Assembly (NCBI GenBank): GCA_904066235.2
Contig: CAJFCV020000005.1
Coordinates: 6,133,501 to 6,197,500, forward strand
Origin: Bursaphelenchus xylophilus
Lineage: Eukaryota; Nematoda; Chromadorea; Rhabditida; Aphelenchoididae
Reading direction: 5' to 3'
DNA: 64,000 nucleotides
Shown: piece after piece, positions 1 to 10,700 of the stretch
How the letters are laid out: the number at the start of each line of letters is the position of its first letter
Numbering within the stretch: the first letter of the stretch is position 1
Position numbers and translations under genes: made by a program
The notes under the pieces: model-generated
The model's input: the letters and a program-made list of their open reading frames with translations, nothing else
Databases searched by the model: none
What the model was told of the DNA's origin: nothing

Positions 1-723
1 TAGTTCTTCATCACTGATTCTGATTTTGACGATTATTATGAAGTTATCCATATCATTCAAAGACTTTTCCGCTTTAATATCTTCTCTAAAACAATATAAT
101 TTCCAAATGTTACAACTTACTTTAAAGCATTCAATGTGGGTCCGGCGATCTGAGCAGGGAAATGTAACATTCTCTCGTTGATAACAAGCCCAACTTTAGA
201 TCCATCTTTGAACAATTTCTCCAACTGTTCTGATGTGGCTTTGTCGGCATTCTTCTTTGCTCGCGAAGTAAGAAAGTTGAAAATTCCGTAGTTCTGAACC
301 ATCATCTACAACAAAATGTTAACCAACCTTTTCTGCAGTCAATGGAAGCACCGACGAGATTCCGTATAAACAATCCTGATTATCTTCGTCTGCAAACTCC
401 TCAGCCGATTTTATGACACTTCCAAAAGGAGTCAGATTAACAACAGCCTTAGACAAGTTGTCATAGTCAATATCCGTTCTCAAGAATATCTAAATTTATT
501 TAAATAAAGATTTTGGATAAACACCCACTTGAGTCAGCAAATTGTTTACTTGGTCGGCATCATCTGGAGAAGGAGGAAAGGCTTCAAAGTCGAAATTTAC
601 TTTCTCCATGGTGTCCATTTTCTCGTCGTCAATAAGCTCCTCGTCTTCAGATTCCGCATCACTTCCGCTGTCAACTTCAGCATCTACGACTACTTTATCG
701 TCAAAATTTTTAAGATGCGTCAT
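1..723 (-). CDS. BCCIP: BCCIP/Bcp1 family protein (5' part)
   Basis: Homologue of BCCIP (yeast Bcp1), a nuclear protein known for roles in ribosomal protein/nuclear export chaperoning and, in vertebrates, BRCA2/p21 binding. Four exons are visible: 529-723, 328-489, 121-305 and from 85 leftwards beyond the window. The acidic N-terminus (DSGSDAESEDEELIDDE) is followed by VNFDFEAFPPSPDDAD, matching the family's start of the folded domain, then GSVIKS and a segment with GLVINERMLHFPAQIA, which corresponds to the BCCIP 'LLLSERFINVPPQIA' block. Introns are 20-40 nt with clean gt/ag ends and consistent phases. The C-terminal part is off the window. The gene lies downstream of, and on the same strand as, the Pro-rich gene at 909-1508 (185-nt gap). 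Confidence 0.87.
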
Positions 724-908
724 TTCAGAAATTTTTACAGAAAAAAATTCGGAAGTAAAAAAATCCCAAATAAAAAATAAAATAATGTTTTTACATTGCG
801 CTTACTTGATATCGCAACGAAATGTCAACTCATCTTATCCCACTTTCAAAAAGTACGATAATGTTTTTTACGTAAAAAACGCGCAATTATCCAAGAAATA
901 CAATTTAT

Positions 909-1508
909 TCACTTTTTACAAGGACAAGGATTGAATGAAGGGGAATATTGGTAAGTGGGATATCCATAATTAATTTGAGGTTGGCATGGACCACATGGAT
1001 CAGGGAATGGAATTTGCGGAGAGGACTCATATTGTCGGTGAGGATGGGGCAGTTGAGGTTGATAACCACGATAATGATCGTAAGGATAAGGCTGTGGGGA
1101 TCTTTGGGGAAGATATTGAGGCTGGATTGGATTGTAAAGAGGCTGGACTGGTGGCTGATTGTAAGGGATTGGCTGTGATTGGGGCGGTTGAGGAGGGATT
1201 TGATGGATTGGTGGAGGTACAGGATGTTGGATTGGAGGTAATCTTGGAGAAATTAGAGCTGGCAGAGGGCTTGGAGGAGCAGAGATTGGCTCCTGATAAA
1301 ATGGAGATTCATAGGAGGAAGGTGCAGGTAACGGAGGGGGAGAACAAGGCAAATTCCTGACAGTAATGATCATCGAATAAATTGGCGGACCGGCATTTGT
1401 GCAAGGGTCGGAAAAGGAATTGTAATTATTGAAGCTAGGGAGCAATGGCTGACCAAAGCCGCAAGACGAGAATGTAATCAGAAGTAGGAGACAATTGAAG
1501 TGATCCAT
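909..1508 (-). CDS. secreted proline-rich protein, 199 aa
   Basis: Single-exon gene for a 199-residue protein. A signal peptide (MDHFNCLLLLITFSSCGFG, about residues 1-19) is followed by a short Cys-containing segment, then about 130 residues dominated by Pro, Gln, Tyr and Ser (PPIHQIPPQPPQSQP and similar), and a C-terminus with paired cysteines (DPCGPCQP, FNPCPCKK). Low-complexity Pro/Tyr/Gln composition with terminal cysteines is common in nematode cuticle or extracellular matrix proteins; that role is an inference. The frame is open from ATG to TGA and is the only frame with a signal peptide. No enzyme domain is visible. Confidence 0.75.
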   Translation of the reverse strand: MDHFNCLLLLITFSSCGFGQPLLPSFNNYNSFSDPCTNAGPPIYSMIITVRNLPCSPPPLPAPSSYESPFYQEPISAPPSPLPALISPRLPPIQHPVPPPIHQIPPQPPQSQPIPYNQPPVQPLYNPIQPQYLPQRSPQPYPYDHYRGYQPQLPHPHRQYESSPQIPFPDPCGPCQPQINYGYPTYQYSPSFNPCPCKK

Positions 1509-2137
1509 GTTAAAGAGTCTACTTTTTTCCGTTTATATGCATTCCTTTATTTACTGCGGAGATCGCGTGAAGATCGCTTTAAACGGATTAATTACATTGC
1601 TGGTTTGCTCGAAAAAAACAATTGAGGTTCAATTTCTCGTTGTACCTATGTTGTTGGACAAATTTATGAGGATTCAAAAAATTATATGTATAATATAGAA
1701 TTTCTGAAAATTTCAGATTGTAGTATGATTCTGTTAGCAATTTTTTCATGCATGTTTTCTTTAGTGCCAATCAAAATTTTATGTTCACCAAGTACCCAAT
1801 GAATGCGGCTTTTATTTCATGGAAGGTTGTTGCATAAATGTCTGTTCGTCCTAATCATTAGGATAACGCCTAGGTATTTCTAATAACGTCCCTCTATTAC
1901 TCATTATATATGTGTTTCTTGGGGTGCGTGACAAGAAACAAAAAAATTCCGTAGCTGATCCCCGACCTTGTACTTGTACAAGTTGCAGGTGACCGAACAA
2001 TGGGACAAAGGAGGGTTATCTGCGGAGTTTATATTTGACTTGGCTTTTGACTAGCCAGACTTTCGGATAAAAAAAGAGAGTGGCCGTTAAAACCGGAACA
2101 CGCACTCCCACGCGCGTTCACGCAATCCCCGCAGGGG

Positions 2138-2145
2138 ATTGTTCG
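2138..2145 (+). promoter_or_regulatory. ATTGTTCG octamer, Pro-rich family promoter
   Basis: ATTGTTCG about 185 nt upstream of the ATG at 2327; a reversed copy is at 1994-2001. The same octamer precedes the two paralogous genes (4248-4255 on the minus strand, 12117-12124 on the plus strand). Function as a common binding site is inferred. Confidence 0.4.
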
Positions 2146-2265
2146 CTTGGAGTGGACAGAACCGCGGATTAGAGATTGGGACAAGGAAGACAATAACACC
2201 CGCTATTTGCTAAGGGCTCAGGTCCACGAGTGCGCTAGGGGCGTTGCACACCACTGATCTGGTCA

Positions 2266-2273
2266 TATAAAAG
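2266..2273 (+). promoter_or_regulatory. TATA box of the Pro/Ala-rich gene
   Basis: TATAAAAG lies 54 nt upstream of the ATG at 2327. The paralogue at 3667-4173 has CTATAAAAG in the matching place. Confidence 0.6.
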
Positions 2274-2326
2274 CCCCCAGGGCATAAGTTGGCATCATCA
2301 GTCCCCGGTGAATCCCCATCTCCACA

Positions 2327-3106
2327 ATGAATAGGATCCTCTTGTGAGTTTCGACCTGTTGTATTTCCTTTGTTGTTTTTCTTTTTTGATTACAATTACT
2401 TATTTTTGTTTTTACAGCGCCGCTGCCGTTCTTCTCACTGTCCAATCTCAACTTGTCCCAGCAGCCGTATGTTTCTTCTCGTTTATCGTACAGTTTTGTT
2501 TAGATTGTTGGTCGATATTTTGCGACTGCTCCTCTTCTGGCCCATCCTCCAGCTGTCCCGGCAGCCATTCCAGCATTGGCGCCCCCTCTTCCCCCACCTC
2601 CAGCCTTTTTTGCCCCTCCAGTTCCTGTTGCTAGACCGTATCTAGCCCCAGCCCTGCCAGCTGCCATTCCAGCCTTTGCCCCTCCCCCACCACCACTTTT
2701 TGCTCCTCCTCCTCCAGCATTTGCTCCGGTTCCACCACCAGTCCCAGCCTTCCCGGCTCCATTGCCAGCCCCGGTTCCCGCCTTTGCTCCGGCTCTGGCC
2801 CCTCCTCCTCCTGCAGTTCCATTCTTCGCCGCTCCCGCTCCAGTCCCAGCCATTGCCCCAGCTGTGCCTCCTCCAGTCCCAGCGGCCTTCCCAGCCTTTG
2901 CTCCAGCTCTTCCCCCTCCAGTGCCTGCATTCGCTCCAGCTCCGGCTCCATTGTTGCCTGCCTTTTCTCCTGTAGCTCCGGCTCCATATCTGGCTGCTCC
3001 GACTCTGTTCCCGGCCGTCTCTCCCTTCACTCGGCTAGCCGTTCTGTTGGGTTCGGCCAAGTCGAAGCGTGATGTTTCGAGCGTCCAAAGCGGCAAAAGC
3101 CATTAA
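2327..3106 (+). CDS. secreted Pro/Ala-rich protein, family member A
   Basis: Three exons, 2327-2343, 2418-2466 and 2504-3106, give 222 residues. The signal peptide (MNRILFAAAVLLTVQSQLVP) runs into AIVGRYFATAPLLA and then about 150 residues of Pro/Ala/Phe/Val repeats (APAPVPAFAPA, PPPPAFA), ending in a basic tail, KSKRDV..SGKSH. The GRYFATAP motif directly after the signal peptide is shared with the gene at 3667-4173 (GRYYATAP) and resembles the one at 12223-13239. Splice phases agree (2/1, then 0). An AATAAA lies about 90 nt after the stop. Composition suggests a cuticle or pharyngeal lining protein; this is inference. The antiphase reading frames are also open but lack a signal peptide. Confidence 0.75.
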
Positions 3107-3666
3107 ATTGCTCATCGGACAGTTGCCTTGTCTGTAAATACAGGTGTCGGTGTTATTATTATTCTATTCCAATGTTGTGCTGTTGTTTTAATTAATCAAT
3201 AAACTTCTATTGCTTCACTTGCTGATTCAATGTCAAAATCTTGTAATCGAATTGAATGATAAAGAAAGTTATAACAACATTAAAAAACAAAATATATAAT
3301 AAGCAATCATTCGAGCTACAGTAACCCGAAGAACATGATGCATTTTATAATTGAATTACCGAAGGATTGTAAATAATTTGAAGTAGTAATCGCATTTCCC
3401 CACGTCGAAAGGGGAATGAAATGTACCGCCGTGTCTTGCATGTATTTAATAAAGACATAAACCACGTAATTCTCACCCTATTGTTCTCTATGAATTAAAT
3501 ATAAATGCACTTATACAATAAAAATAACCGACATAAAACTGAGGTCAAAATGTAATACTTTAGAAGTGGTTTAGTTATACTCTGAAGTAATCAAAAGAAC
3601 TTTTTAATCAAAAAATACTCGTTTTATTTATATTCACATGTACAGACAACATAATCAGATCAAAAT
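3107..3666. other. intergenic, convergent 3' regions
   Basis: A+T-rich stretch between the ends of two convergent paralogues. It holds the AATAAA at 3198-3203 for the left gene, a CTACAGTAACCC word near 3316, and no coding sequence I can support. Confidence 0.5.
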
Positions 3667-4173
3667 TCACTTCTCCTTGGCTGGTGCAGAGGTCGTGGGA
3701 ATGTCCGTCTCGGTCGAATTATTCTCTGTGGGATGTCTGGCCTCCTTATTGGATCCGAAAGGACCAAATCCTGCATATCCGAAGCCTGGAGCACAAGCCG
3801 GGGCAGCAAAAGCTGGAGCGGCCGGAAGCAAGGCTGGGGCAGCTGCTGGGATTGCCGGATAAAGAGCGGGGCCAAACGCCGGAGCTGGGACCGGAGGAGG
3901 AGGGCCTAGAGGAGGAGCGGCTACTGGGACTGCAGGAGGGGCCAAGGCCGGGCCACAAGGATGGGCAGCCGGGACTGGACCGGGCGGAATGGCCGGGGCC
4001 ACAGCTGCCACAGGAGCTGTCGCGTAATAACGCCCGGCAAGGATCGACTGGCCTGAGATTAAGGGGACGAAACAGAAGGCAAGGCTGCAATGGAAAACGA
4101 CTTTTAAAGACGAATGTTATTGCAAACGAAGTAAAATAAGTTCTTACAGAATATTGGCTGAGGGGCGACGCAT
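3667..4173 (-). CDS. secreted Pro/Ala-rich protein, family member B
   Basis: Two exons, 4148-4173 and 3667-4084, give 147 residues. The signal peptide starts MRRPSANILLAFCFVPLIS and is cut near GQS; the mature protein begins ILAGRYYATAPVAAVAP, then has Pro/Ala repeats (APALLPAAPAFAAPA) and a polar, Thr/Ser/Asn/Lys-rich C-terminus (NNSTETDIPTTSAPAKEK). GRYYATAP is the same mature N-terminal motif as in the gene at 2327-3106, which sits tail-to-tail with this one, so the pair looks like an inverted duplication that has since diverged. A TATA box lies at 4215-4223 and the ATTGTTCG octamer at 4248-4255, both upstream on the minus strand. Confidence 0.72.
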
Positions 4174-4214
4174 CTTGGAACGCAGAAAACAATAACCCCT
4201 GGGGTGACATCACG

Positions 4215-4223
4215 CTTTTATAG
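4215..4223 (-). promoter_or_regulatory. TATA box of Pro/Ala-rich member B
   Basis: CTATAAAAG on the minus strand, about 45 nt upstream of the ATG at 4173. Confidence 0.55.
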
Positions 4224-4247
4224 GGTGGCCTCTGACCGGTTGTGGCC

Positions 4248-4255
4248 CGAACAAT
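4248..4255 (-). promoter_or_regulatory. ATTGTTCG octamer upstream of member B
   Basis: Minus-strand ATTGTTCG, 75 nt upstream of the ATG at 4173 and just upstream of the TATA box; also found upstream of the genes at 2327 and 12223. Confidence 0.4.
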
Positions 4256-4604
4256 CAGACTCCGTCTATTTCCGTTCTGGGCAAACATACGATGAATAGT
4301 TGCGCGCAGAGTAAGAGATTTTTGTCGCGCGCATGAAAAAGATAAGCCTCACGAAGAGCGCCAGTCAGCTGATGATATGATTTATGTTATTTACAGAAAC
4401 AACCAAACAACAAAGTGAATAATAATACAAGGAAAGGAAAGCATACACTCTTGAAACAATTAAATCGACTGGACGAGACTGGGATTTTCAGAACCCCATC
4501 AAATATTTTGCTGTTCCAATCACTAAACCAAGAACAATATCACAGTCCCTTCCAGTATATACAAGTATGAAACGATGAGGTGAATGGGTCCGGCATGCCC
4601 CAGC

Positions 4605-5112
4605 TCAACCCTTGAGCGTCTCCTTGTACTTGGCCAGCTCTATCTGTGTCCTAGTCCAAGGCCTCTGAGTGCAGATTCTTTCAGGAGAACATCCTTCCAA
4701 AGATGGTAATTGGTTTGATAACATCCGAGTCAGGTTTTGTCCTTGGGGTTTACTGTAACTTAAGAGATCAACAGAGCATTAAAAGAAGCCCCGAAGGTCA
4801 TAAGAAAACTGCAGGAGCAGACAAATAGAGGCTTCGCTGTATAAGCCACTGTTTCCATTCAAATGGCAATTAAAAAAATTAAATAAAGTTATCTTACCAT
4901 CGAAGAAGCGATCCATTGGGCAAGAAATGTCTGGGGAAAGAGGTGAACGTCTGATTGAGAGTATTCCTGTCCTGACTTCGAGATCGTTCCCTAAGCACCG
5001 CAGCCGTTCTGCTGGCAGATCCGATGGTATAAGTTCGGTTGAGAGGGGTCTGGTCTTGCTCCCCCAACTTGTTATGCGCCGGTTTGTATCCATATCGTTT
5101 ATCTTCTGTCAT
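4605..5112 (-). CDS. small unrecognised protein, about 120 aa
   Basis: Two exons, 4898-5112 and 4605-4752, spliced in phase 2, read open to a TGA. The protein is hydrophilic: MTEDKRYGYKPAHNKLG, a Ser/Arg-rich middle (RERSRSQDRNTLNQTF) and a C-terminus RPWTRTQIELAKYKETLKG. No signal peptide or membrane segment. An acceptor (tttgcag) lies at 5116, directly before the ATG, so there is probably a non-coding or further upstream exon, or a trans-splice site; this may be only the C-terminal part of a longer protein. I do not recognise the family. Confidence 0.55.
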
Positions 5113-6760
5113 CCTCTGCAAATGACGTCATATTATAGTTTCATGAATTAACGCGATTAACACGCAATACTTAAGAGAATGAGTAAACAAAATACGTTAT
5201 TACTTATACTAAAAAAATCAAACGATAGTAAGACCATTAAGATTACCCCATAATCCCTTCAGGGAAGTTGAAAAGTAATTAAAATGTGGGTAAAAAATTA
5301 TGTTTACAGCCGAAAAGTCGGGAATTCACCTGGAAAAAACAGGTGGAATTGGTGACAATTGCCTTAAGCGTTTACGGCGGCACGCCCGGAGGAAGTCCAG
5401 GAAGTGCCCTTAATAAAGACAAGGACGTTTATCTGCTATCACGCTTACCTTTCCTTCTCAGCGAAACCTTTCAGTAGCCCCCCATGGCAACCGAGATTCT
5501 CCCATAATCCCCCTTTCCCACCCGACTTTCTCAAGGGTTGTAACACTTGACGGATTCTCAAGCCTGTCAACGGTAGACACGACTAAGCTATTTCAAAAAA
5601 ATTACACATGAGGATTCTGGAAACAAGACTGGGCTTTGGAAGTGTTACAAGTTGAATTACTCATCAAAGATTAGGAAATGAAAAGAACCCCTCAAAGGGC
5701 AACACACACCTTTTCGGGTCGACGACAGTTCGGGTCAACAAAAAATTGAGCGATACGACGCGTATGACAGGCGAGGACCTAAAAAATCGAAACCCGGAAA
5801 GCCGTTGCATGCTGGGCGGACAGTAGGCGAAGGCTCGGCGGAGACTGGCGAAGACTTTCAACATGACTACTTTTTCCAACTGTATCTATTGCCAATCTTT
5901 GTTTTCATGACCTCGAGCTATTGTAACATAAAAACAACCAAAACTTGCCCAAAAAACCGTAAGTCTTAGCAGGATATTATTGCAGTGATATACGTAAAAT
6001 ACTTTAAAATAGGTGATAAATTATTTGATTAATCTTATCATTTCTGTTAGCTAAGCCTTCTCCTTGCCTCCTTCACATTAAATCGAAACAACCCAAAGTA
6101 TCGTCGACCCGAACAGTCGTAGCGCCATGCACACAAACAGCCTAGGTTATGAATAAATGCAACAAAAGTGTGACATTTGCATCGCCACTCATTAAAAACA
6201 ACCAAGAATAGGCTCTCCTAATTTAATCACTTCCAATTGCAATTATCCAATTATAGCAAACGAGTTTGGCATTGCAAGAGAATGCCCTCCGGGTGTAGTG
6301 TAATCCTTCATAATTTTTCTATCTAAAATGAGCTCCGTACATTACTAGTTTAGAAGGCCGTGGTAAGGCTACTTCAACCCCAATTTATAATTACACTTTT
6401 GGTTGTACTGCTGATATAAAGTATTGTCATGATTGTAGAGAGTATTGTAAAAATGTTGATGCCTTTGTTGGCTTGTGAAGCCATTTTGAGTGAGTTGTGG
6501 GTGGAATTGTAGTCAAATTCAGTTACCCAATAACGAGATTAACACGGAACGCCGAGAGAAGGGAAAGAGACTTTCTGGGTTTCGGAGACGAGAACTCGAG
6601 ACTCCTGACGCAAAAAAAGAGTGCCCGCAGGGCCTCGGGACTCCCAGCGTCGGTCCTTTTTTCTTCCAGAGGTGCCAAGCTCTGTGGAAAAGAAAACATT
6701 TCAACGACTTTTGACGAGACTTTTTTTGGGAATGGTCCGGTCGTTTCACAGTCACACAAT
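5113..6760. other. intergenic, no supported gene
   Basis: About 1.65 kb between divergent genes. Several open frames near 5286-5477, 5664-5879 and 6490-6755 overlap one another on both strands and have no signal peptide, domain or consistent splice partners. The sequence gtcgacccgaac occurs twice (near 5715 reversed and 6103), hinting at a dispersed repeat. It probably holds the promoter of the Ly6 gene at 6761. Confidence 0.4.
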
Positions 6761-7705
6761 ATGGTCTGGGTAGCCACCATCCTCTACTGGATTACTGTAA
6801 CGCGAGCCCAGGATCTCGAGGAAATCGGTAAATCAAATTTTTTCCTTTTTACATCACTCCATGATTCTCGGACCTCCGGTGTTTCGAATGTCTAATTTTA
6901 TTATTTTTTAATGCGATTACTGGGAACAAATAGGCTGAAAATTGACTTTTAATGGTATATGTTAGACCAGTCCTAATACTATGCATAAAAAATGAAATTT
7001 CAGAGAAATGTTACAGTTGTTCCTCGACCACTTTCGCCCATCGATGGCCCCGCACTCAGAACAGCACCTATTTGTTCATAAGGGACCCTCCAATCGTGGC
7101 CAACGAGACCTGTGATAACATGAAAAGTGCCCTTCCTGTGGTCCCGTGTCCCAATAGTGTCTGTGTAAAATTTGTTTTGGTCGAGACCTCGGCCAACAGG
7201 GCTGTCTGCAGTGCTCGTAAGTTGGTTTATCTGTATTCAAAATAGTATTTTCCAACTAAAAAATGGGGGTCAATTTAAAGACATTTTTATGAAACGAATT
7301 AGAAGGACGTAAAATAAAAATGCAAGGGGAATTCTCATAAACATTAAAATTAAATCTCCTTATTAATCATGCCGATGAAATGATGCTGCTTACCGTAAAA
7401 TAAGATAATTTCAGTCCAATCCCCCATCATCGTTAGAGACTGTTGGAGTCGGATCCTCCATTCAGACGACCCCGACCTTCAACTCCGACCTCTTGACGAC
7501 AAGCCTGTAAGTATTTCAAAAAATTCAAATCCAAATAATTTAAACTTAGGTGCCCCTTATCGGAATGGCAGAGTCAGATCGGACAATCGGTGCTGTGTAT
7601 ACCTGCAATGGATATCTATGTAACTCCTCGAGCTTATTAAATGTGAAGAGTACTCTGATTCTTGTGATATTACTAGCAATGACGATAGTCTTTCGAGTTA
7701 AATAA
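6761..7705 (+). CDS. Ly6/uPAR-type GPI-anchored protein, 175 aa
   Basis: Four exons, 6761-6827, 7004-7216, 7415-7506 and 7550-7705, with matching phases. Signal peptide MVWVATILYWITVTRA, then the three-finger-type start CYSCSSTTFA, internal cysteines (NETCDNMK, PCPNSVCVKF, AVCSA, VRDCW) and the diagnostic end YTCNGYLCNSSS, followed by a hydrophobic tail (STLILVILLAMTIVF) typical of a GPI-anchor signal. Such proteins act at the cell surface as receptor or channel modulators; the partner here is unknown. The stop codon is 8 bp from the stop of the convergent SLC26 gene, and an AATAAA overlaps the stop, so the two transcripts must overlap. Confidence 0.8.
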
Positions 7706-7713
7706 ACTTTTAT

Positions 7714-10700
7714 TTATTCCTTTATTTTCTGTTCTTTCTTCTGTTTCTCTTGTTCTCTCTCGATCTCGGCTTGGATGATCGCTGGAATCAGTGAGCAGTA
7801 CATGTTTGACTTGGGAACCCGCTTATAAAATTCATTTTGCTCAAAGAATTGACGAACGGCAACTGAAAAAAAGTATAAAAATAAAAATTTCATGACGAAA
7901 AGAGGTGTTCGAGGGTCAGAGGACTCGAAGGCCATTTACAGATCCCGCGGCCGAATAAATCTCGACAATCGTCTTGGCCCCACGTAATTCGATAAACACA
8001 ATAAATTTGTTTACCGCCAAGAGGGGGTCGAACCCACGAACGTCGGATCCAAAACCCGACCCACTACCACTATACTATGCACACTCACCTTTGCAATTGC
8101 AGAAAAAGACTCGGATTCCCATGTTTGAGAGATCGGAATAGGCTTGTTCAAGAACCTCCAGCCCCATCAAGTCGATGTACGGAAAGGAGGAGCAATCGAT
8201 GATGAAATGACTCAGATGGATGTATTCTTCTTCCCTTTTCTTTCCCTCAGGTTTTGTTCCCATTTGAGGTTGTTTCTCCTGGTCTGGAGAAGCAGTAATC
8301 TCCTTTGAATTGGCATATCTGGTACGAACATTTAATTCAATTGGTGTCCGATCATCCACAACTGGGTTCAGACGTTTAGCAACAGTCTTTACACTCGGGT
8401 CGGGGGTCTGAGACAACGCTTCTCCCTTCCTTTTCTCACGCTCGGCTTTCAGTTTTGTGTAGGCCATCACTGGGTCCACTCCCAATGCTCTGCAAATAAT
8501 TACTTTTTTTTCAAACACTTACAAATGCAACCTCCTTAAGAAGAGTTCCGAATTAGCGAAATACAAAGGGGCGTCGAATCGGAAGACTCTGATTCCCGGC
8601 AATTCTGCCGCTTCTCGATAATGATCCAGCCCTTTGAAGTCGGTCGTTTCTGGGATTCGACCCATACAAGTACTCTCTGCCCACTGAGATCGGAAAACTA
8701 CAGTAAGGAGGGCAAAGACGACACCACAAAGAAGACCCCAGTTAACATTCAGCAGGATCACAGAAACAAATGTAACAAACCAGATTAACTAAAACAAGAG
8801 TTAGTATAAAGTATCATACTTACAAAGTCAAACATCGATTTCTGCATTAATTTGACCGACTGACCAATTTGGACAAACAGATCCTTAAGGGCGACCACAA
8901 CAATACAGGCAAGGACGGGCTAAAATGCGACCAAATAAAACAAACACTTACTTGAGGGAGATAAAACAATAAGGGAGTAGCGAAGTACACACTCAGTATG
9001 AGTACACAGGCACATACTATGGTAGACATCTGAGATTTGCTTCCCAATTTGACCGATGTAATGGTCCGGCTGAGTGAAGATCCACCAGCAAAACAGCCAA
9101 AGAAAGCCGCAATAAAATTCATCATGCCCAAGGCGAACCATTCTTGGTTCGCATCTACTGAGTAATTCAACTTCTTGGAGATCAATTTGGCCAAGGCCAC
9201 ATGAATTACAAAGGAGACTACAGCGATGGAAAGGGCCGAGGGAATCACCGCTCCAGCATAACCAAAGTCAGGAACGAACGGAGGGATCATCCCTGGCTGG
9301 ACTGGACCCACAATCTTGATGTCCAGATCATAATCAGTGCCATCGGAGAAGTAACAGAGGAGAACCGAGAACAAAACCACAAAGAATTCCATCGGGAACT
9401 TGATCTTCAGCCATTTTACAAAGATGGGATCGAGGATTTCCTTGGAGAAGATCAAAGTCAGACAGACAACCACGGAAGTGGAGGCTGTATTCCATTTGAT
9501 GGTGGTGATATTCTTGAAGAAACAGACATAAAACTAATCTCACCGTGTTACGTAACAAGTCGCTACTTACTTTCGCCATTCCGGAAGTATCCGCGGTTCC
9601 GGGGACATTCTCAACTCCAGTCATCGTGGTGATCTGACTAGTTAAAACATGAATCGCAGCTCCAGAAGTGAGGCCTTGAACCAAATGATCAGACATCCAA
9701 ACCGCCAGCAGTCCAACATTCAGGATGCCAAAAGCGATCTATATAAACAACTGAAATTACGGTAATCCACATACTTGGATCAAGCCAACGCAAACTGTTA
9801 AACAAGTGACAATCTGGAGAGCAGCCTCGGGGGCTACATCCATTCTCTTGGAGCGGGAACAACAAAAGTAAGTCGTGTTCAGGACTTCAGTGCGCATACT
9901 GTCATTCAGGGTTCCAACTTGTTCTACTGCAACTCCAACCATCAGGGCAGTTATGGCAAACGCACCTGCAAACAATTAGTAGCGTTATTTAGAAAAGTTG
10001 ATTGATCGGTGTCGATTCTTCTCTCCCCGTTTTGTCACCACCTACCTGGCGACGCATGTTTGGAAGTTCCCAAGACCGCATATACCAAAGGTCCAACAAT
10101 GCAAGTATACAATCCATGAGTCGGCTTCAATCCAACCAGAAGTCCGTAAGCCAAGCCCTGAGGAATAGACATTATGGCCAGCATCACTCCACCAATGAAA
10201 TCCATCAATAAATCATGCTTCCAGTCGTAATCGGCTAACCATTGGGTGATGGGAAAAAAGCCTCTGACGAACCAAATCCATTGAATATAGCTCCATCTTC
10301 TGGCTTCGGCGACATAATGGTAGATTCTGGTAATTAAGGAGAGATCCACTCTTCTGAATCCGTACTTCTTATCAAATTCCTCTTGATTAATAACTGCAGG
10401 GACATAATTCTGGGTTTGTTGATCAGCTAAAGGATTTCTGAAAAGCAGAATTAAGATGAGTTAGACAATGTACCCATTATCCTTTTGTCTTAAGTATTCA
10501 GGAGTCCTGGAATGAGCAGTATAAGACTTCTCAAGAGGCCGGTCCACCTTCTGCATGAGATCAGCTAGATTAATAACTTTCGTCATCTTCTGCATGGGGA
10601 GAGAAGGCATCGTGGTCGGCTCCAATGTTTGTAATGATGACACTAAAAGTACAGGATGTCCAGAGAAAAGTGTCGGAAAGTTTTCGTCAATTTCTTGTCG

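Larger units (their letters stand above)
1509..2326. promoter_or_regulatory. divergent intergenic region between two secreted-protein genes
   Basis: About 820 bp between the start codons of the divergent genes 909-1508 (minus) and 2327-3106 (plus). No supported coding sequence. The right part contains a TATA box at 2266-2273, two copies of the octamer ATTGTTCG (one reversed) at 1994-2001 and 2138-2145, and ACCGGAAC near 2091; the octamer recurs upstream of the related genes at 4173 and 12223. Confidence 0.5.
4174..4604. other. intergenic region
   Basis: Besides the promoter elements of member B, A+T-rich sequence without a supported gene. It separates the minus-strand genes 3667-4173 and 4605-5112. 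Confidence 0.4.

Noticed and set aside
2500..3096. Long minus-strand Gly/Ala-rich frame opposite the Pro/Ala-rich gene
   Set aside because: Antisense shadow of Pro/Ala codons; no start context, signal peptide or splice logic.
5664..5879. 71-residue minus-strand frame, possible upstream exon of the gene at 4605-5112
   Set aside because: No donor in matching phase and no similarity to anything recognised.
9201..9632. 143-residue plus-strand frame inside the SLC26 gene
   Set aside because: Antisense to a strongly conserved membrane-domain exon; a shadow.
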